Positions 8,959 to 20,153 of a stretch of 62,475 bases of DNA are shown in pieces; the first letter of the stretch is position 1, and each line of letters opens with the position of its first letter. The stretch is from Cylindrodendrum hubeiense (Eukaryota > Ascomycota > Sordariomycetes > Hypocreales > Nectriaceae). Where the stretch lies: positions 1-62,475 of the forward strand of contig JAANBB010000232.1 of assembly GCA_014621425.1 (NCBI GenBank). Direction: 5' to 3'. The translations under genes were made by a program, and so were the position numbers. The notes under the pieces are model-generated. The model was not told the origin of the DNA, did no database searches, and saw nothing but the letters and a program-made list of their open reading frames with translations.

Positions 8959-11900
8959 TCAAGCCGACGCCTGAATCACCCTGAACCCTTCCGACACCAG
9001 CTTCGTAATCTCCTCGTTCTTGTGCTGCAGCAGTCCCAGAGCAAAGGCAACATCGTTCCATTGCCTCTCGTTCTCGCAACGACTAAGTCGCGCGGCTAGC
9101 TTCTCAGCCAACTGCTTCGCGTGTTTATCCTGTGTCATATTAGCTACTGCGCTTGTCAAAGGGACAGACAAGAGAAAACTCACCTTCTCCACAAAGCCCA
9201 AGAGGAATCGCACAACCCTTCGGAAGCTCTCCTCTTCCATCCTGCCACCTGCACTGAGCAAGCTGAACATGTCGACAAAGTGGTTGTACACGGCATTGTC
9301 CTTGGTGCTGAGTTCAGTGAAGAACATCCGGGCCAGGTCGGCGATTCGGCGGTCTTCATCCTCCAGGCACTTGGCCATCTCGCCCAGCTGACCCTTGACC
9401 TTGACCTGTCCAGCCAAGATCAAGAACGTCAGCGTCATCAGGCACGTTCGCTTGACGGAAGCATCGTTATCAGCCAGGCGGCGATACAAAAAGTCCGTGT
9501 TCTCATCAATAAGGTGGTTGAAGCAAACGGCCATGTCACCCAAGGCGATGACAGCGTTGGATCGTACCGTGGCGTCGGGCGACCGCTCCATGATAGTGAT
9601 GAGCAGCGGCAGGTTGACCTCGCAGTACTCGGCCGACACACACATGAGCTTCGCTAGACACAGCGTTGCGGCGGCCTGCAGGCCCTTGTCGGCATACGTG
9701 GTGTTGTTGGCGCAGATCTCCGATACCAGAGGACCAAATACGGCCAGCAGTGAGGTGGGGCCGTATAGGAGCTCCCGTTCTCGGATGTGTGCCATGGCTT
9801 CAGTAAAGTCGTCCTCAGTTGTTCCTCCGATGAGGTCCAACTCGTCGGCATCCTCCTTGTCCTTCTCCGCCTTGGTGGGCGCTAGCTTCTCCTTCTCCTG
9901 CTTTCTACGCTTGAAGTCGAGCTCACACAGTTCAAGATGAACAATCTGCTTGATTGCCACATGTCCAACAATGAACAGGAGTTGGGACAAGCCAATGGCG
10001 TTGTCCCGCTTCTTGGGCTTATCACCCTGAGTGACCGTCTGGTCAGCGTCCGGGACAGCCTGAGTGTCATCCCGAGAGACTGGCCGAGAGCTGGGTCGAG
10101 ATTGCGGCTGGCTAAAGACCTGACGCGTCTTTCGACGAATAATATCGGAGCAGAGTGTGTCTGGGTGCTTGGAGATGGCGTACATGGCGTTGATTGCCTG
10201 CTCCGCCACTCCATACCACTCCTTGCTGTCCGAGGGAACCTCGGTGATGGCGGCCAATCTCACTGACACGGCATGATCGTTAGGTAGACGAGAGAACTTG
10301 ACTGCCGAGTCCTTAGCTTGTCGACCAGTTGGGTTAATCCTCCTCAGAGCAATGCAGGTAAACTTGGCCAACTGAAGGTCATTCCGTCCATGGGGTCCAA
10401 GACCAGTGCGAAGCATCGTCTCCATCTCACCGACCACAATCTCGGGGTTCGCTGTTGCCAGCATGCCTAAGACAATAATGGCACCTCGTCGCTGAGTCCG
10501 CGAAATCTCCCGCTTCTGGACACCGTAGACTTGCCACAGCTTGGCGATGACGACGTCGAGGATTAGACCGCTCTTCATCATCGTCGCAAGCAGTTGCTCC
10601 AGGGAAGTGAGCTCAGCAGGCGTCGCTCCAAATGTCAGACTGATCATGTTGCGAGCAATGTAGTTGGCCGCGTCGTTGGGACTGAAAGATTCGGGGGCCT
10701 CAAAGAAGAGGCGCTTGTAGCAGTCGATCAAGTGTGTCTGCACTCCCTTGCCCTCGTCGCTGTTGCCCTTGGTCCAGATCAGGCGGAGCATGCGTCGAAT
10801 GCCGTCCTTGTTCTGCTCAATGTTGTAGGCATCACCGACCTCGAAGTAGTCAATAGCCTCGATGACCTCGCTCTTGTTTTTTGATCCCAGAAGCTGGCAA
10901 ATCGTGCCGGTGGCATCGTGGAGCACATCGATGAATTTGAGGGCTTCGTTGTAGTATCTCCTCGTCAGTGTGAGCTTCTCAATAGCCTCACTCGTCGCAG
11001 CTTGCTCCTGGGCCTGCCTGATGGCCTCAATCTTGTCTTCCTCCGTCATCGGCTTCGGCTTCATGGGAGAGCCGACCTGCGTGGCATCATCCAAAAGTGT
11101 ATTGTCGACAGTGGTGTTGCCGTTCTCGCCACCAAAGCTTGGGACGCCGGGCGGCGGCTTCAGAGCGTTCAGCTCTTCTTCGACCTTGTCCAGGCGAGAT
11201 TGCCACTCCTTTTTTGAGAGTTGTGCACCGTGCATGACAGTGAAAGGATGTGTCTTAATGAGGGTTCCCAGGAGCTTGATAGCGTTTCGCCTGACGTTGC
11301 TGCTCTTGTCTTCGAGACTTCGGCATGCAAGCTCAGCTGCCTTTTGACGCCGCTTGGGGAACTTTTGATCAAGCTCGCAAAGCCTCATGTAGACTTGCAG
11401 CGTCCTGCACCTGCAGTACGGGTTGATGTCGAGGAATCGTTCCTCCAACACGTCGAAAAAGGCGTTTAGTTGGGACTTGTGGTTCTCACTGCGCTCGTCC
11501 TGTTTGCTGAGATGGCCAACCATGTTGCCACAGACCTCGATCAAAGCACAACGAAGGGTATAAGACTGCGGATGTTAGACTGGAACTTGTGCACGGTGTT
11601 GGATCCTATTACCTCGCTATCCAACTGCTTCGCAAGCATCGTCATCTGCTTAATCACCAGGCGAGGGGCCAACTCCGACAGCTTCGCAATGAATGATGAG
11701 ACGGACTTGGGTCCTCGGGTATCGTTGGAGTTGAACTCCTTGTTGCTTATTTCTCGTAGCACCTCGTCGGCAAGTTGGGGGTAGTCGTAGGTCTCTGCGA
11801 GAATGTGCAGAAACTCGGCCATGGGCTCCGAAAGGTGCTCAAAGTAGGTGAGGTTCTGGATAATGTTGATTTGCGCAGCTATGGTTTGTTAGACTTGGTT

Positions 11901-12765
11901 GGTTGGGTTCTGGACCGAAGTGGCCGAACATACCATATCCATGACCGTGGTGCTTCACAGCAATGCACAACACCTTGAAGCAGTGCATTCGGATGGTGGT
12001 GTTCTTGACACGCTGCTCGCTCTCGAGGATCATGTAGACCGGCCGGGTGAGGAGGCCGATGAATGTGTCCCTCTCGCTGGTGGTGAGGAAGATCTTGGAG
12101 AGCTTGAGCTTCAAGACCTTGCACATGATGTCAAGGGCAACCTGGAGCTGGCTCGCCGAGTCCCATACGGCCTCCTTGTCCTTGGCGGCGCCCTTCTTGG
12201 GCTTTCCACGTCCGCGGGATGCGGGAGCGGCTGAAGACTTCTCGGCCGCCTTGGTCTCTACCGCGGCAATGGTCCATTGCAGCAGGAAGCCGTAGATCTC
12301 GAGGAGCTTCTTGTGGTGCAGTGCCGAGTCCTGCTCGTCCGGGGAGTCGATGTCGTTGTGTACACCGTCGGCCTCGGCGCTCAGGCCACTCATGACAAGG
12401 TCGAAGATCTTGCTGAGGGCGTGGGTTGGAAGGTAGGCCGTGTATCTGGGATCAAGAAGCTCAGAATCGCGTCCCAACGAAGTCGGAGTGTGAGGATCGG
12501 GAGAGGAGGGGTCAAGGGAAGTGGGTGCTAACTTGAGGAGGAGCTGGAGCGAGTCCATGTGAGGGGCGCGCATGATGGCGTCCGGGTTGTCGGCCACGGC
12601 GTCGACGATGGGATTCAGCACGGAGTTGATGACGGGGTTTGTGAGGGCCTCGGGGTCATTCTCGCAGTCAAAGAGGGCGCTGTCGGCCTCGGGGGTGGGG
12701 ATGCTGGCCGGGTCCGACATGTAGTGCTTGAGCGCATCGTTGATGTCGAAGTTGATTGTCTCCAT
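8959..12765 (-). CDS. cnd1: Condensin complex subunit 1 (CND1/YCS4, CAP-D2 type)
   Basis: Four exons on the minus strand (12765-11934, 11878-11613, 11565-9184, 9129-8959) encode 1216 residues. The protein is the HEAT-repeat non-SMC subunit of condensin, which compacts mitotic chromosomes. The N-terminus METINFDINDALKHYM and the HEAT helices (LDINPYCRCRTLQVYMRLCE, RRNAIKLLGTLIKTHPF and, later, VRSNAVIALGDMAVCFN) fit this family, as does the length. Start choice: the ATG at 12765; the codon three positions upstream is TTG. Introns are 11933-11879 (55 bases), 11612-11566 (47) and 9183-9130 (54). The last is a multiple of three and has no stop, so it can be mistaken for coding sequence, but it carries GTGAGT, GCTAATA and CACAG. 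The gene is divergent with CDC7 across a 667-base promoter. Exon 3 also shows the conserved condensin block KRTCLMTLTFLILAGQVKVK. Confidence 0.95.
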
Positions 12766-13432
12766 GACGGGCAATCTGTGGTTGCGCCGCGATGGGCGCG
12801 AGCGTGACGGTACGGAGAGTCGAGGCGGGTGAGGGGTGTGGAAGGGGGAAGTGGGAAGTGGGAGAGTGTAATCAGGAGCGGCTCATTTAGCGATTAGGTC
12901 GAAGTAGAGGGTGTTGGCGTGTTGGCCGTATGTGGCGCACAGCGCTCTTCTGTCGTCTGTCGTTTCCGTCTGTGCCGCTACGCGTCGCTGCTGTCGCGTT
13001 GGGTGCTGATAAATGGTAATGGATGATATAGACGTGGATTATTGTATTGGCGGTGATGCAAAGGTCCCTCAGCAACGAATTGTTTTTGTTTTCTTTGACG
13101 CGCCCGCCTTTTTCCCCGCCATCGCCAGCGCAGTCGGCCACTAAAACTCAGCGCGTGTTGTGCCTGTGCCTGGTCCCTGCAGCCGCACCTCCAAAAGCCC
13201 CTCCACCGAATGATCCGCCTGAACTCTTCCCCTCGGTAAACCGTCCCAAGTCTTGTTGCTGCATGATCCTTGCTTTGCCTTTTGGTTGTCTGGTCGTCTT
13301 GGTAGTGAATTGAGTTCCGCAACGACCGGGAGATTTTCCATGCGATAAGGGCTGTCCCGAGGAATTCTGTTTGTGGGACGGGCAGAGGCAAGGCGAGACA
13401 CGCAGAACGAAACCAATCACGACGACGGCGCA
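12766..13432. promoter_or_regulatory. Shared divergent promoter of CND1 and CDC7
   Basis: A 667-base gap between the starts of the condensin gene (minus) and the CDC7 kinase gene (plus). It contains one perfect ACGCGT (12980-12985), the MluI cell-cycle box bound by MBF in yeasts. The same hexamer occurs at several unrelated places in the window, so the site is only suggestive. No coding exon is evident. Confidence 0.45.
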
Positions 13433-14952
13433 ATGGCTGCAACGACCCATCACCACCAGCTCGAAGAGCCCTTTGAAATCCACGAGGATGCAAGGACAGA
13501 GGATACCGAGATGATGCCTGAGGAGGAGCGCACCGAAGAGGCCGTGCCGCCGACAGACGACGCAGAGCAACAATACCACCACCAGCAGGCTCCACATCAA
13601 CAACAACCCTTTGAAGATGAGGAAGAAGAGGAAGAGATGCCCGAAGAGAGCTCTGAGGACGAGGCAGTCGATCGCAGCGTCCAGGCCGACATGGACAAGC
13701 TGCAAACTGACTTTCCCGGCTTTCGCAACAAGTACCGCCTGATAAAGCGGATTGGCGAAGGTAAATACCACCCTCCATCTTGTTTCGAGGCACCCAACTA
13801 ACAGATGCTGTCTCAGGCACCTTTTCGACAGTCTACAAGGCCGAGGACATCATGTACGACCACTTCGACAACAGCTGGGATTTCGAAGACGACTCGACCA
13901 AGTGGACGCCGCCGCCGCTGAAGCGAAACACAAGCAATTCGTCCCACCGGTCACCTCGTCGCAAGGCCCGCTACGTCGCCATCAAGAAGATCTACGTTAC
14001 CTCCAGTCCCTCACGCATCCTCAACGAGATTGAGCTCCTCCACGACCTGCGTCAATGCCCTTCCGTCTGCCCCTTGATCACGGCCTTCCGTCACACCGAC
14101 CAGGTCGTGGCCATCCTGCCGTACTTCCGCCACGGCGACTTCCGCGCTTACTTCCGGGACATGACCATCTCGGACATTGCTATCTACCTACGCTCGCTCT
14201 TCACAGCCCTGAAGAGCGTCCACGACCACAAGATTCTTCACAGGGATATCAAGCCCACCAACTTCCTCTATGACCCGGCCACCCAGCGCGGCGTCCTCGT
14301 CGACTTTGGTCTCGCCGAGCGGGAAGGCTCCGACTGTAAGCCATGCCTCTGCCACGAGTCGCGGGACACCCGCAAGCAGCGCCAGGCCAACTCGGCATGG
14401 GCACAAAATTCAACTAACCCGCAAGTCGGGTACCCAAAATCCGACACTCGCTCCTCTCGTCGTGCAAACCGTGCTGGCACCAGGGGTTTCCGTGCCCCTG
14501 AGGTCCTGTTCAAGTGCACCGAACAGACAACCTCCATCGACATTTGGTCTGCGGGTGTTATTCTCCTAACCATCATGTCGAAGAGGTTTCCCTTTTTCAA
14601 CTCGGCCGACGACGTCGAAGCCATGATCGAAATTGCTACCATCTTTGGCACAAAGCGCATGAAGGCCGCTGGGTTGCTGCACGGCTGCGCATTTGAGACT
14701 AGCATCCCCACGGTGGGGCAACAAGGGTTCAGCATGGAGAAGATTATTCTCTGGAGCACATGCCGGACCGACGACAAGCCCTTAACACCTGACGAGAAGT
14801 TGGCGGTCAGATTCCTAGAACGCTGCATGGAGTTGGACCCTAGCAGGAGAATCACTGCCGAGCAAGCGCTAGAGCACGAGTTTCTCAGAGTTGACAACCC
14901 CGCCAGTCAAGAGCTGGGGGACGAGGATGAGATGGACATGCTGCATGCATGA
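13433..14952 (+). CDS. cdc7: Cell division control protein kinase CDC7 (Hsk1), DDK catalytic subunit
   Basis: Two exons (13433-13760, 13817-14952) encode 487 residues. The kinase, activated by Dbf4, phosphorylates MCM proteins to fire replication origins. A long acidic, Gln/His-rich N-terminal tail precedes the kinase domain (about 100-475). The Gly loop GEGTFSTVYKA is split by the 56-base intron between GEG and TFS. Visible kinase motifs are VAIK (Lys166), HRDIKPTNFL (251-260), DFG (272-274) and RAPEVL. Two insertions mark it as CDC7: about 40 residues between the Gly loop and the VAIK lysine, and about 60 residues with CKPCLCHE between DFG and APE. Start choice: the ATG at 13433; the same frame further upstream has only a GTG. 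It lies head to head with CND1. Confidence 0.93.
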
Positions 14953-15394
14953 GGGCTCAATGTATTTGCATCGAGGCACGTCGAGATGAATGACGTTGTC
15001 TCCTGTACTAATAGACCATGATCACAAGAGGCGTTTTTGGGGGATCCAGGGAGGTAGATAATTATGAGGGTTGGCCAGATATCCAAGCATACAAAAGATT
15101 CTAGATGAATGTGTAATCATCAATCATTGCATCATTGACCCTATCCCGCACACATGCACCAAACTCGGCCGGTTGCCTTTTGCTCCGGAAATGCAGACAT
15201 GGTAGTTCATGGGCGAAAATCGATTTTATTTCGTTAAACTCCGTTTGAGAGTCCCTGTTGCAATGCTCGAAGCCGACCAACCCAGGTCCCTCCCCCATCC
15301 CCCTGATTCGGCGTCAAGAGGCCCAGGACCATTTTCATCCATGAAAACCCGGTTCCCAAATCCACAAGCCCGACTCCGGCTAGCAAAGGTTTAT
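14953..15394. other. Intergenic, convergent 3' ends
   Basis: This stretch lies between the stops of CDC7 (plus) and RPL28 (minus). It should hold both 3' UTRs. I see no gene in it. Confidence 0.5.
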
Positions 15395-16140
15395 TTATGC
15401 GACAAGCTCAACAACACCACCGGCCTCGGTGATCTTCTTCTCCGCCAGACGGCTCACCCATCGCGCGCGGACGACCAGGGGGATTTCGGGGAGACGGCCC
15501 TTTCCGAGGACCTTGGAGTAGCCGAGGGGGAGGAGGTCGAGGACGGGGACGGTGTCCTTCTTCTCGCCGGAAACGTAGGCATCGCGGGTCTCGACGGGGA
15601 CGAGAGACCAGAGCTAGTTGCGAGTTAGCAAATTTGTTGCTGAATTCCCACCAGACTTATTGTTATTGCGTGCGATCCCCGCACCTTCCACCAAAACAGA
15701 AATCGCGAATCGGGGAATATGTACCTTGTCGAGGTTGATGATGGGCTTCCAGAAGTGGGCCTGCTGCTTGTGGAAGTATCGCATACCGACCTTTCCGAAG
15801 TAACCAGGATGGTACTGTCCAAGGGTTAGCTATTCGATCTTGTTGTTTTCGTTTATTCGATTTCGGGTCGTCGAACCTTGTCCATGTTGGTACGGTGGTG
15901 ATGCTGACCACCGGCGAGACCACGACCACCGGGATGCTTGCGGTGCTTTCCGACACGTCCCTTACCGGCGGAGACGTGGCCGCGGCTGTAAGAGAAAAAT
16001 TGTCAGTCCATGATGTTCAGCTCGTCGGGTTGCGGGCGGGCTCAAATGCTCAATGGCACAGAACCGTTCTCTCCAGGAGAGAACACGTCGGGGGATGATA
16101 GCACGTACTGCTTGCGGGTCTTTGACGTTCGGGTAGGCAT
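15395..16140 (-). CDS. rpl28: 60S ribosomal protein uL15 (RPL28 / L27a)
   Basis: Four exons on the minus strand (16140-16109, 15985-15877, 15814-15725, 15613-15395) encode 149 residues, the same length as yeast RPL28. The start [20 protein letters not shown] and the block [20 protein letters not shown] are family signatures of this large-subunit protein. The basic, Gly/His-rich N-terminal arm threads into rRNA. Introns are 123, 62 and 111 bases. The second has an unusual donor, GTTCGA, but the frame and the conserved sequence ([16 protein letters not shown]) require it. The first intron contains a perfect 19-base palindrome (16066-16084). The gene is divergent with CHL1 over 375 bases. Confidence 0.95.
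16066..16084 (-). repeat. Palindrome in RPL28 intron 1
   Basis: GTTCTCTCCAGGAGAGAAC reads as a perfect inverted repeat about its central base; folded in the pre-mRNA it gives an 8-bp stem with a 3-base loop. It lies near the middle of the first intron, well away from the splice sites. Confidence 0.6.
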
Positions 16141-16515
16141 GGCGACGGCTGTGGTGTTGTCGCTTTTCCGGTGTTCAGGACGAAGACTGGAAGAGGGTGG
16201 TGATGATTTTGCGACGGTCTTCCAATGCCTAGCACCGGAAAATTGTTAGGCGAGAGGGCAGGGCAGCCCTAAACCTGGAAAATGGCAATTGGGAGTTGGT
16301 GGGAGTGGGGGGTCGCAGAGGGCCTGTGCGGGACTCGGCGTGACGCATCATGTGACCTCGTGGCATGGGCGCGGTGAAGCTCGGTGTGGTCCCACCAAAG
16401 ACCGCCAATGACAGCAGCGCCAATTGCCACAGCGCGAAACCTGGTGCACCTGTTGCTGATTTGGGACACTGCAACGCGACACGATACAACTCAGTGCTGA
16501 GGTCACATTGTGGAC
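16141..16515. promoter_or_regulatory. Shared divergent promoter of RPL28 and CHL1
   Basis: A 375-base gap between two start codons. No TATA box is clear. A single ACGCGA is present near 16474. No coding exon is evident. Confidence 0.45.
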
Positions 16516-19364
16516 ATGAAGATGACAAATGAGTCCATGGATGACGTTACTCACGGGCTGGAGAAGCTGGACTTTCACCACCCGTACACGCCCTACGATG
16601 TTCAAGAACAGTTTATGAAGACCGTCTTTGACGTGCTGGAAGCTGGAGACGGACACGTTGGTATTCTGGAGAGCCCAACAGGCACGGTGAGTTTATGTTC
16701 TGTTGAGGACTAGGAAGCGATGGTGTTACTTCATTTAAGAGCATCTGGAGACTCGTTGAGTTTGAGCTGGCTTAGACCGCCTCTTTCTCCTTCTCGCCCT
16801 GAGCAGTAGTGATCACGGACTAACAAGCAGTCACCAGGGAAAATCACTGTCACTAATCTGTGCTTCTCTAACATGGTTGCGGCATCACAAATCCAGCAAA
16901 TTCGAGGCCTCACTCCAGGCCTCTGCTGACACTTACAAGGACGAGCCGTCGTGGATCGTCGAACAGCTTCTCCGCCGCAAGCGAGACGAGCTTGTCAACA
17001 GGTGGGAAGACCGAGAGAAACGGCTTGCAACTCTCAGGCTCAAGGAGAAAGCCCTCGAACAGCGTAGCCACAAGCGACGGCGCATCGAAGACCCATCTCT
17101 AGCCGGCTCCCGCGTAATCGATGAAGATGCTGAGTGGCTGCTTGACGACGTGGATGACCGCGACTCTGATCCCCAGGATGCCCTGTCGGGCTTGAGTAAA
17201 GAGTCTCGCGATGTTTTGAAGAGCATCGGTCTTGGTGGCCCAAGAGCCCGGGACGAAGATGAAGACCTCCTCGAGGAAGAAATCAAGGTGCGATTTCTGG
17301 GCCGACGGCAGCAAACGGCCAGAATAGTAACATCAGTAGATCTATTACACTTCAAGAACACATTCCCAGCTTTCTCAGTTCATCACCGAACTTCGTCGCC
17401 CCACGTTCCCACCCTCGTTGCCTCCGTCCCTCGCCAAGGGCGATCAGTCTAAAACAGAGGCTGTCAAGCTACTGCCCTTGTCATCTCGCCAAAGGCTCTG
17501 TATCAATCCCTCGGTCTCACGACTTGGGTCCGTCCAGGCCATCAACGACCGTTGTTCTGAGCTTCAGCAATCGAAATCGAAAAATAAGTGCTCGTTCGTC
17601 CCCAAGGATGAGCTTCTTTCGCAGACTCACCAGTTTCGCGATTCTGCTCTTGCCACACTCCCTGATATTGAAGATCTCCACCAACTTGGCAAATCTCTCG
17701 GTGTCTGTCCCTACTATGCATCCCGAACTGCCTTGCCGGGTGCTGAGATCATTACACTCCCATATCCTCTCTTGCTACAAAAAAAGCGCGCGAGATGCGC
17801 TCGGGATCAAGCTGGAAGGGAATATCGTCATTATCGACGAGGCACACAACGTCATGGATGCGGTGGCGAACGTGCATGCGGCCGAGATACGAATGAACGA
17901 GCTAAAAAGAGGGCGGGGCATGCTGGGAGTATATGTCAGGAAGTTTGGCAAAAAGCTGAAAGGCGTGAATCGAGTGAATGTTGGTAGGGTCGGGAGAGTC
18001 ATCGAAGGACTCAGTGAATGGATGGAAGGGGCTCTGAAATTCAAGGTAAGCCGGCGAGGCAGTTCCTTGGCAATAACTAACGCACTGGGTAGCAAGACAA
18101 CGGCATCGTAGATGCAAACGACCTCACTAGGCCGAAAGGCATCGATCAGATCAACATGTTTGAGCTGATCCAGTACATCCAGGAGTCGAAGCTGGCGTAC
18201 AAAATTGAGAGTTACGTATCCCATGTCGAGAGCGAGGATGCAACGGGTAAGACGACACCCAGGTCGAGCACTCCCGTTCTTCACACGCTTGTGGCATTTC
18301 TTATTGCTCTCACAAACCTCAGCTCCGAGGGACGGATATTTTACGAAAAGATCAAAGATCCTGCGCCAGATATTAAGCTCTCCTACCTCCTTCTATCGCC
18401 AACGCATGCATTCTCCTCGATTGCATCAAGTGCGAGAGCGGTAGTCCTCGCGGGTGGAACAATGTCGCCCTTTGACGACTTCAAAGATCATTTGTTTCCG
18501 TCGCTCGGAACCGACAAGGTAACTACGCTGAGCTGTGGTCATGTAATCCCACCTGAAAACCTATGCGTCTGGACGCTGTCAACATCTCGACCGGGAATGG
18601 CCCCATTTGAATTCAGCTACCAGCATCGTGGTAACTCGGAGATGATAACGCAGCTGGGGCTGGCTATTCTGAACCTGTGCTCACTTGTTCCCGACGGTGT
18701 CGTGATCTTCTTTCCGAGCTACGGCTATCTCGACGAGGTGGTTGCGGTATGGCAGAAGCCAGGGGCTGGACAGCCGATATGGGATCGGCTGGGGTCTCGG
18801 AAAGCACTGTTCAAGGAGACAAGGGGCGGGTCCAGCGACGAGGTCCTCCAAGAATATTCCCAGGCTATCCTAGGCGACTCCAGTAACGGCAAGGGTGCAC
18901 TCCTACTCAGCGTGATCGGTGGCAAGATGTCAGAGGGCATCAACTTCTCAGATCGGTTAGGGCGGTGCGTTATTGTCATCGGTCTTCCATACCCCAACAT
19001 TGCATCGCCTGACTGGAAGGCCAAGATTGAGTATATTGAGACTACGACAAAGACCAACCTAATTGCGCAAGGTGTTGGCAATGACAGCGCTACGGCCCGA
19101 GGCAAGCAGGCGGCCCGGGACTTTTATGAAAACGCATGCATGCGGGCCGTGAATCAGAGTATCGGTCGTGCGATCCGGCATCAGGGAGACTATGCAGCGA
19201 TTGTGCTCGTGGATCGACGGTATGGAACGGAGAGAATCCGTGGCAAGCTTCCGGAGTGGATTCGGGGTGGCCTGGTCGGAGACAGTCACGAGAAGGGACT
19301 TGGAGGGCTAATGGGGGCAGTCGGAGGTTTCTTCCGAGGGAAAAAGATCAAGTCGACGAAGTAG
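16516..19364 (+). CDS. chl1: DNA helicase CHL1 (DDX11/FANCJ-like, Fe-S XPD family), frame broken by one base
   Basis: Four exons (16516-16686, 16838-17287, 17340-18045, 18093-19364) would encode about 865 residues, against 861 in yeast. CHL1 is a 5'-3' helicase acting in sister-chromatid cohesion. Walker A ESPTGTGKS is split by the first intron. Motif Ia ([11 protein letters not shown]) is followed by four spaced cysteines of an Fe-S cluster ([24 protein letters not shown]). Walker B is VIIDEAHN, and motif VI is [14 protein letters not shown]. The frame shifts inside exon 3: the run CAAAAAAAGC at 17778-17787 has seven A where six are needed to pass from LPYPLLLQK to [12 protein letters not shown]. 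Both sides are strongly conserved and otherwise open, so this is either an assembly error or a recent null allele. Introns are 151, 52 and 47 bases. The first possible ATG is used. Confidence 0.9.
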
Positions 19365-20153
19365 ACGAATATGAGGCTTATTTCGCCGCGGGAAACATTA
19401 ACATGCCACCGGAAGGGCGTGATTCCTTAGTGTTGGAATCACCTCACCTCACCTCACCTCACCTTGCGGTGTAATCCGAGAATGCGAGATCCTCTTGTGG
19501 ATGTACATCGACTGGCGAATGCACCCCGGAGGCGAATCGGGGGAGGCGAACCGGCTCACGGAGAGGCCCAAAACGAGGGTTCCGCTAGCGAGAGAGGCCG
19601 AGAAACGCAGAAGCACGCGCGGAACATTCGACCGACTGCAGCAGGCCTGCAGGCACTTGCGGGGATGGGTAGCCCATACACTCGCTGGGCTTCATTTGAC
19701 TCAGCGAGCGGTTGCGGACTAGAGCGAACGGCGTCGATCCGAATGGCCCAGGCCTTGTTGGCAGAGGTTACCGAGGGTCGCTTCAGGGCATCTCGCAGCT
19801 CCCTTTACGCATTTAGGTGCATTTAGGCGTCATCCAACTCCCCAGAGCACGCCAAAAACGGCCCCAAGACACATCGTGTCTGGCGCTAGAGCGTCGTCGA
19901 CGGGTCTGATTTGCTGGCCTCCGCCCGCCGAGCGCCAAGGACAAGGTTTATGCCGCGAGTAACCCACCCGAATCGTGACTCCAGTAGGCCGGAGTCTATA
20001 ACAGGAATTTTCTCGCTCAAATTCGACGGACCGGGGTGACTGTTGCGCAACTTGCATATATCATGTCACGATCCCACGCCTCTTGCTAACTGAGTCTGAT
20101 CCTTTGTGTTATCTGGTTGAGCGGACGGAAAGAAAAAGATCGAAATCTTCAAC
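19365..20153. other. Intergenic: CHL1 3' end and permease promoter
   Basis: No supported gene. The only marked element is a pentamer repeat at 19441-19465. Both flanking genes are on the plus strand. Confidence 0.5.
19441..19465. repeat. Pentamer tandem repeat, ACCTC x5
   Basis: Five consecutive copies of ACCTC, the last with one change (ACCTT), about 75 bases after the CHL1 stop. Confidence 0.8.

Noticed and set aside
12980..12985. MCB (ACGCGT) as proof of MBF control of CND1/CDC7
   Set aside because: The hexamer also occurs at several unrelated sites (for example near 25505, 31600 and 49879), close to or below chance frequency. Kept only as a note.
12978..13820. 280-codon minus-strand frame over the CND1/CDC7 promoter and CDC7 exon 1
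   Set aside because: It runs antisense to CDC7 exon 1 and lacks any domain; composition is that of a shadow frame.
17779..17785. Programmed -1 frameshifting at the A7 run in CHL1
   Set aside because: A AAA AAG is a known slippery heptamer, but -1 slippage would lead to the wrong frame; the frame change needed is +1, and CHL1 is not known to use it.
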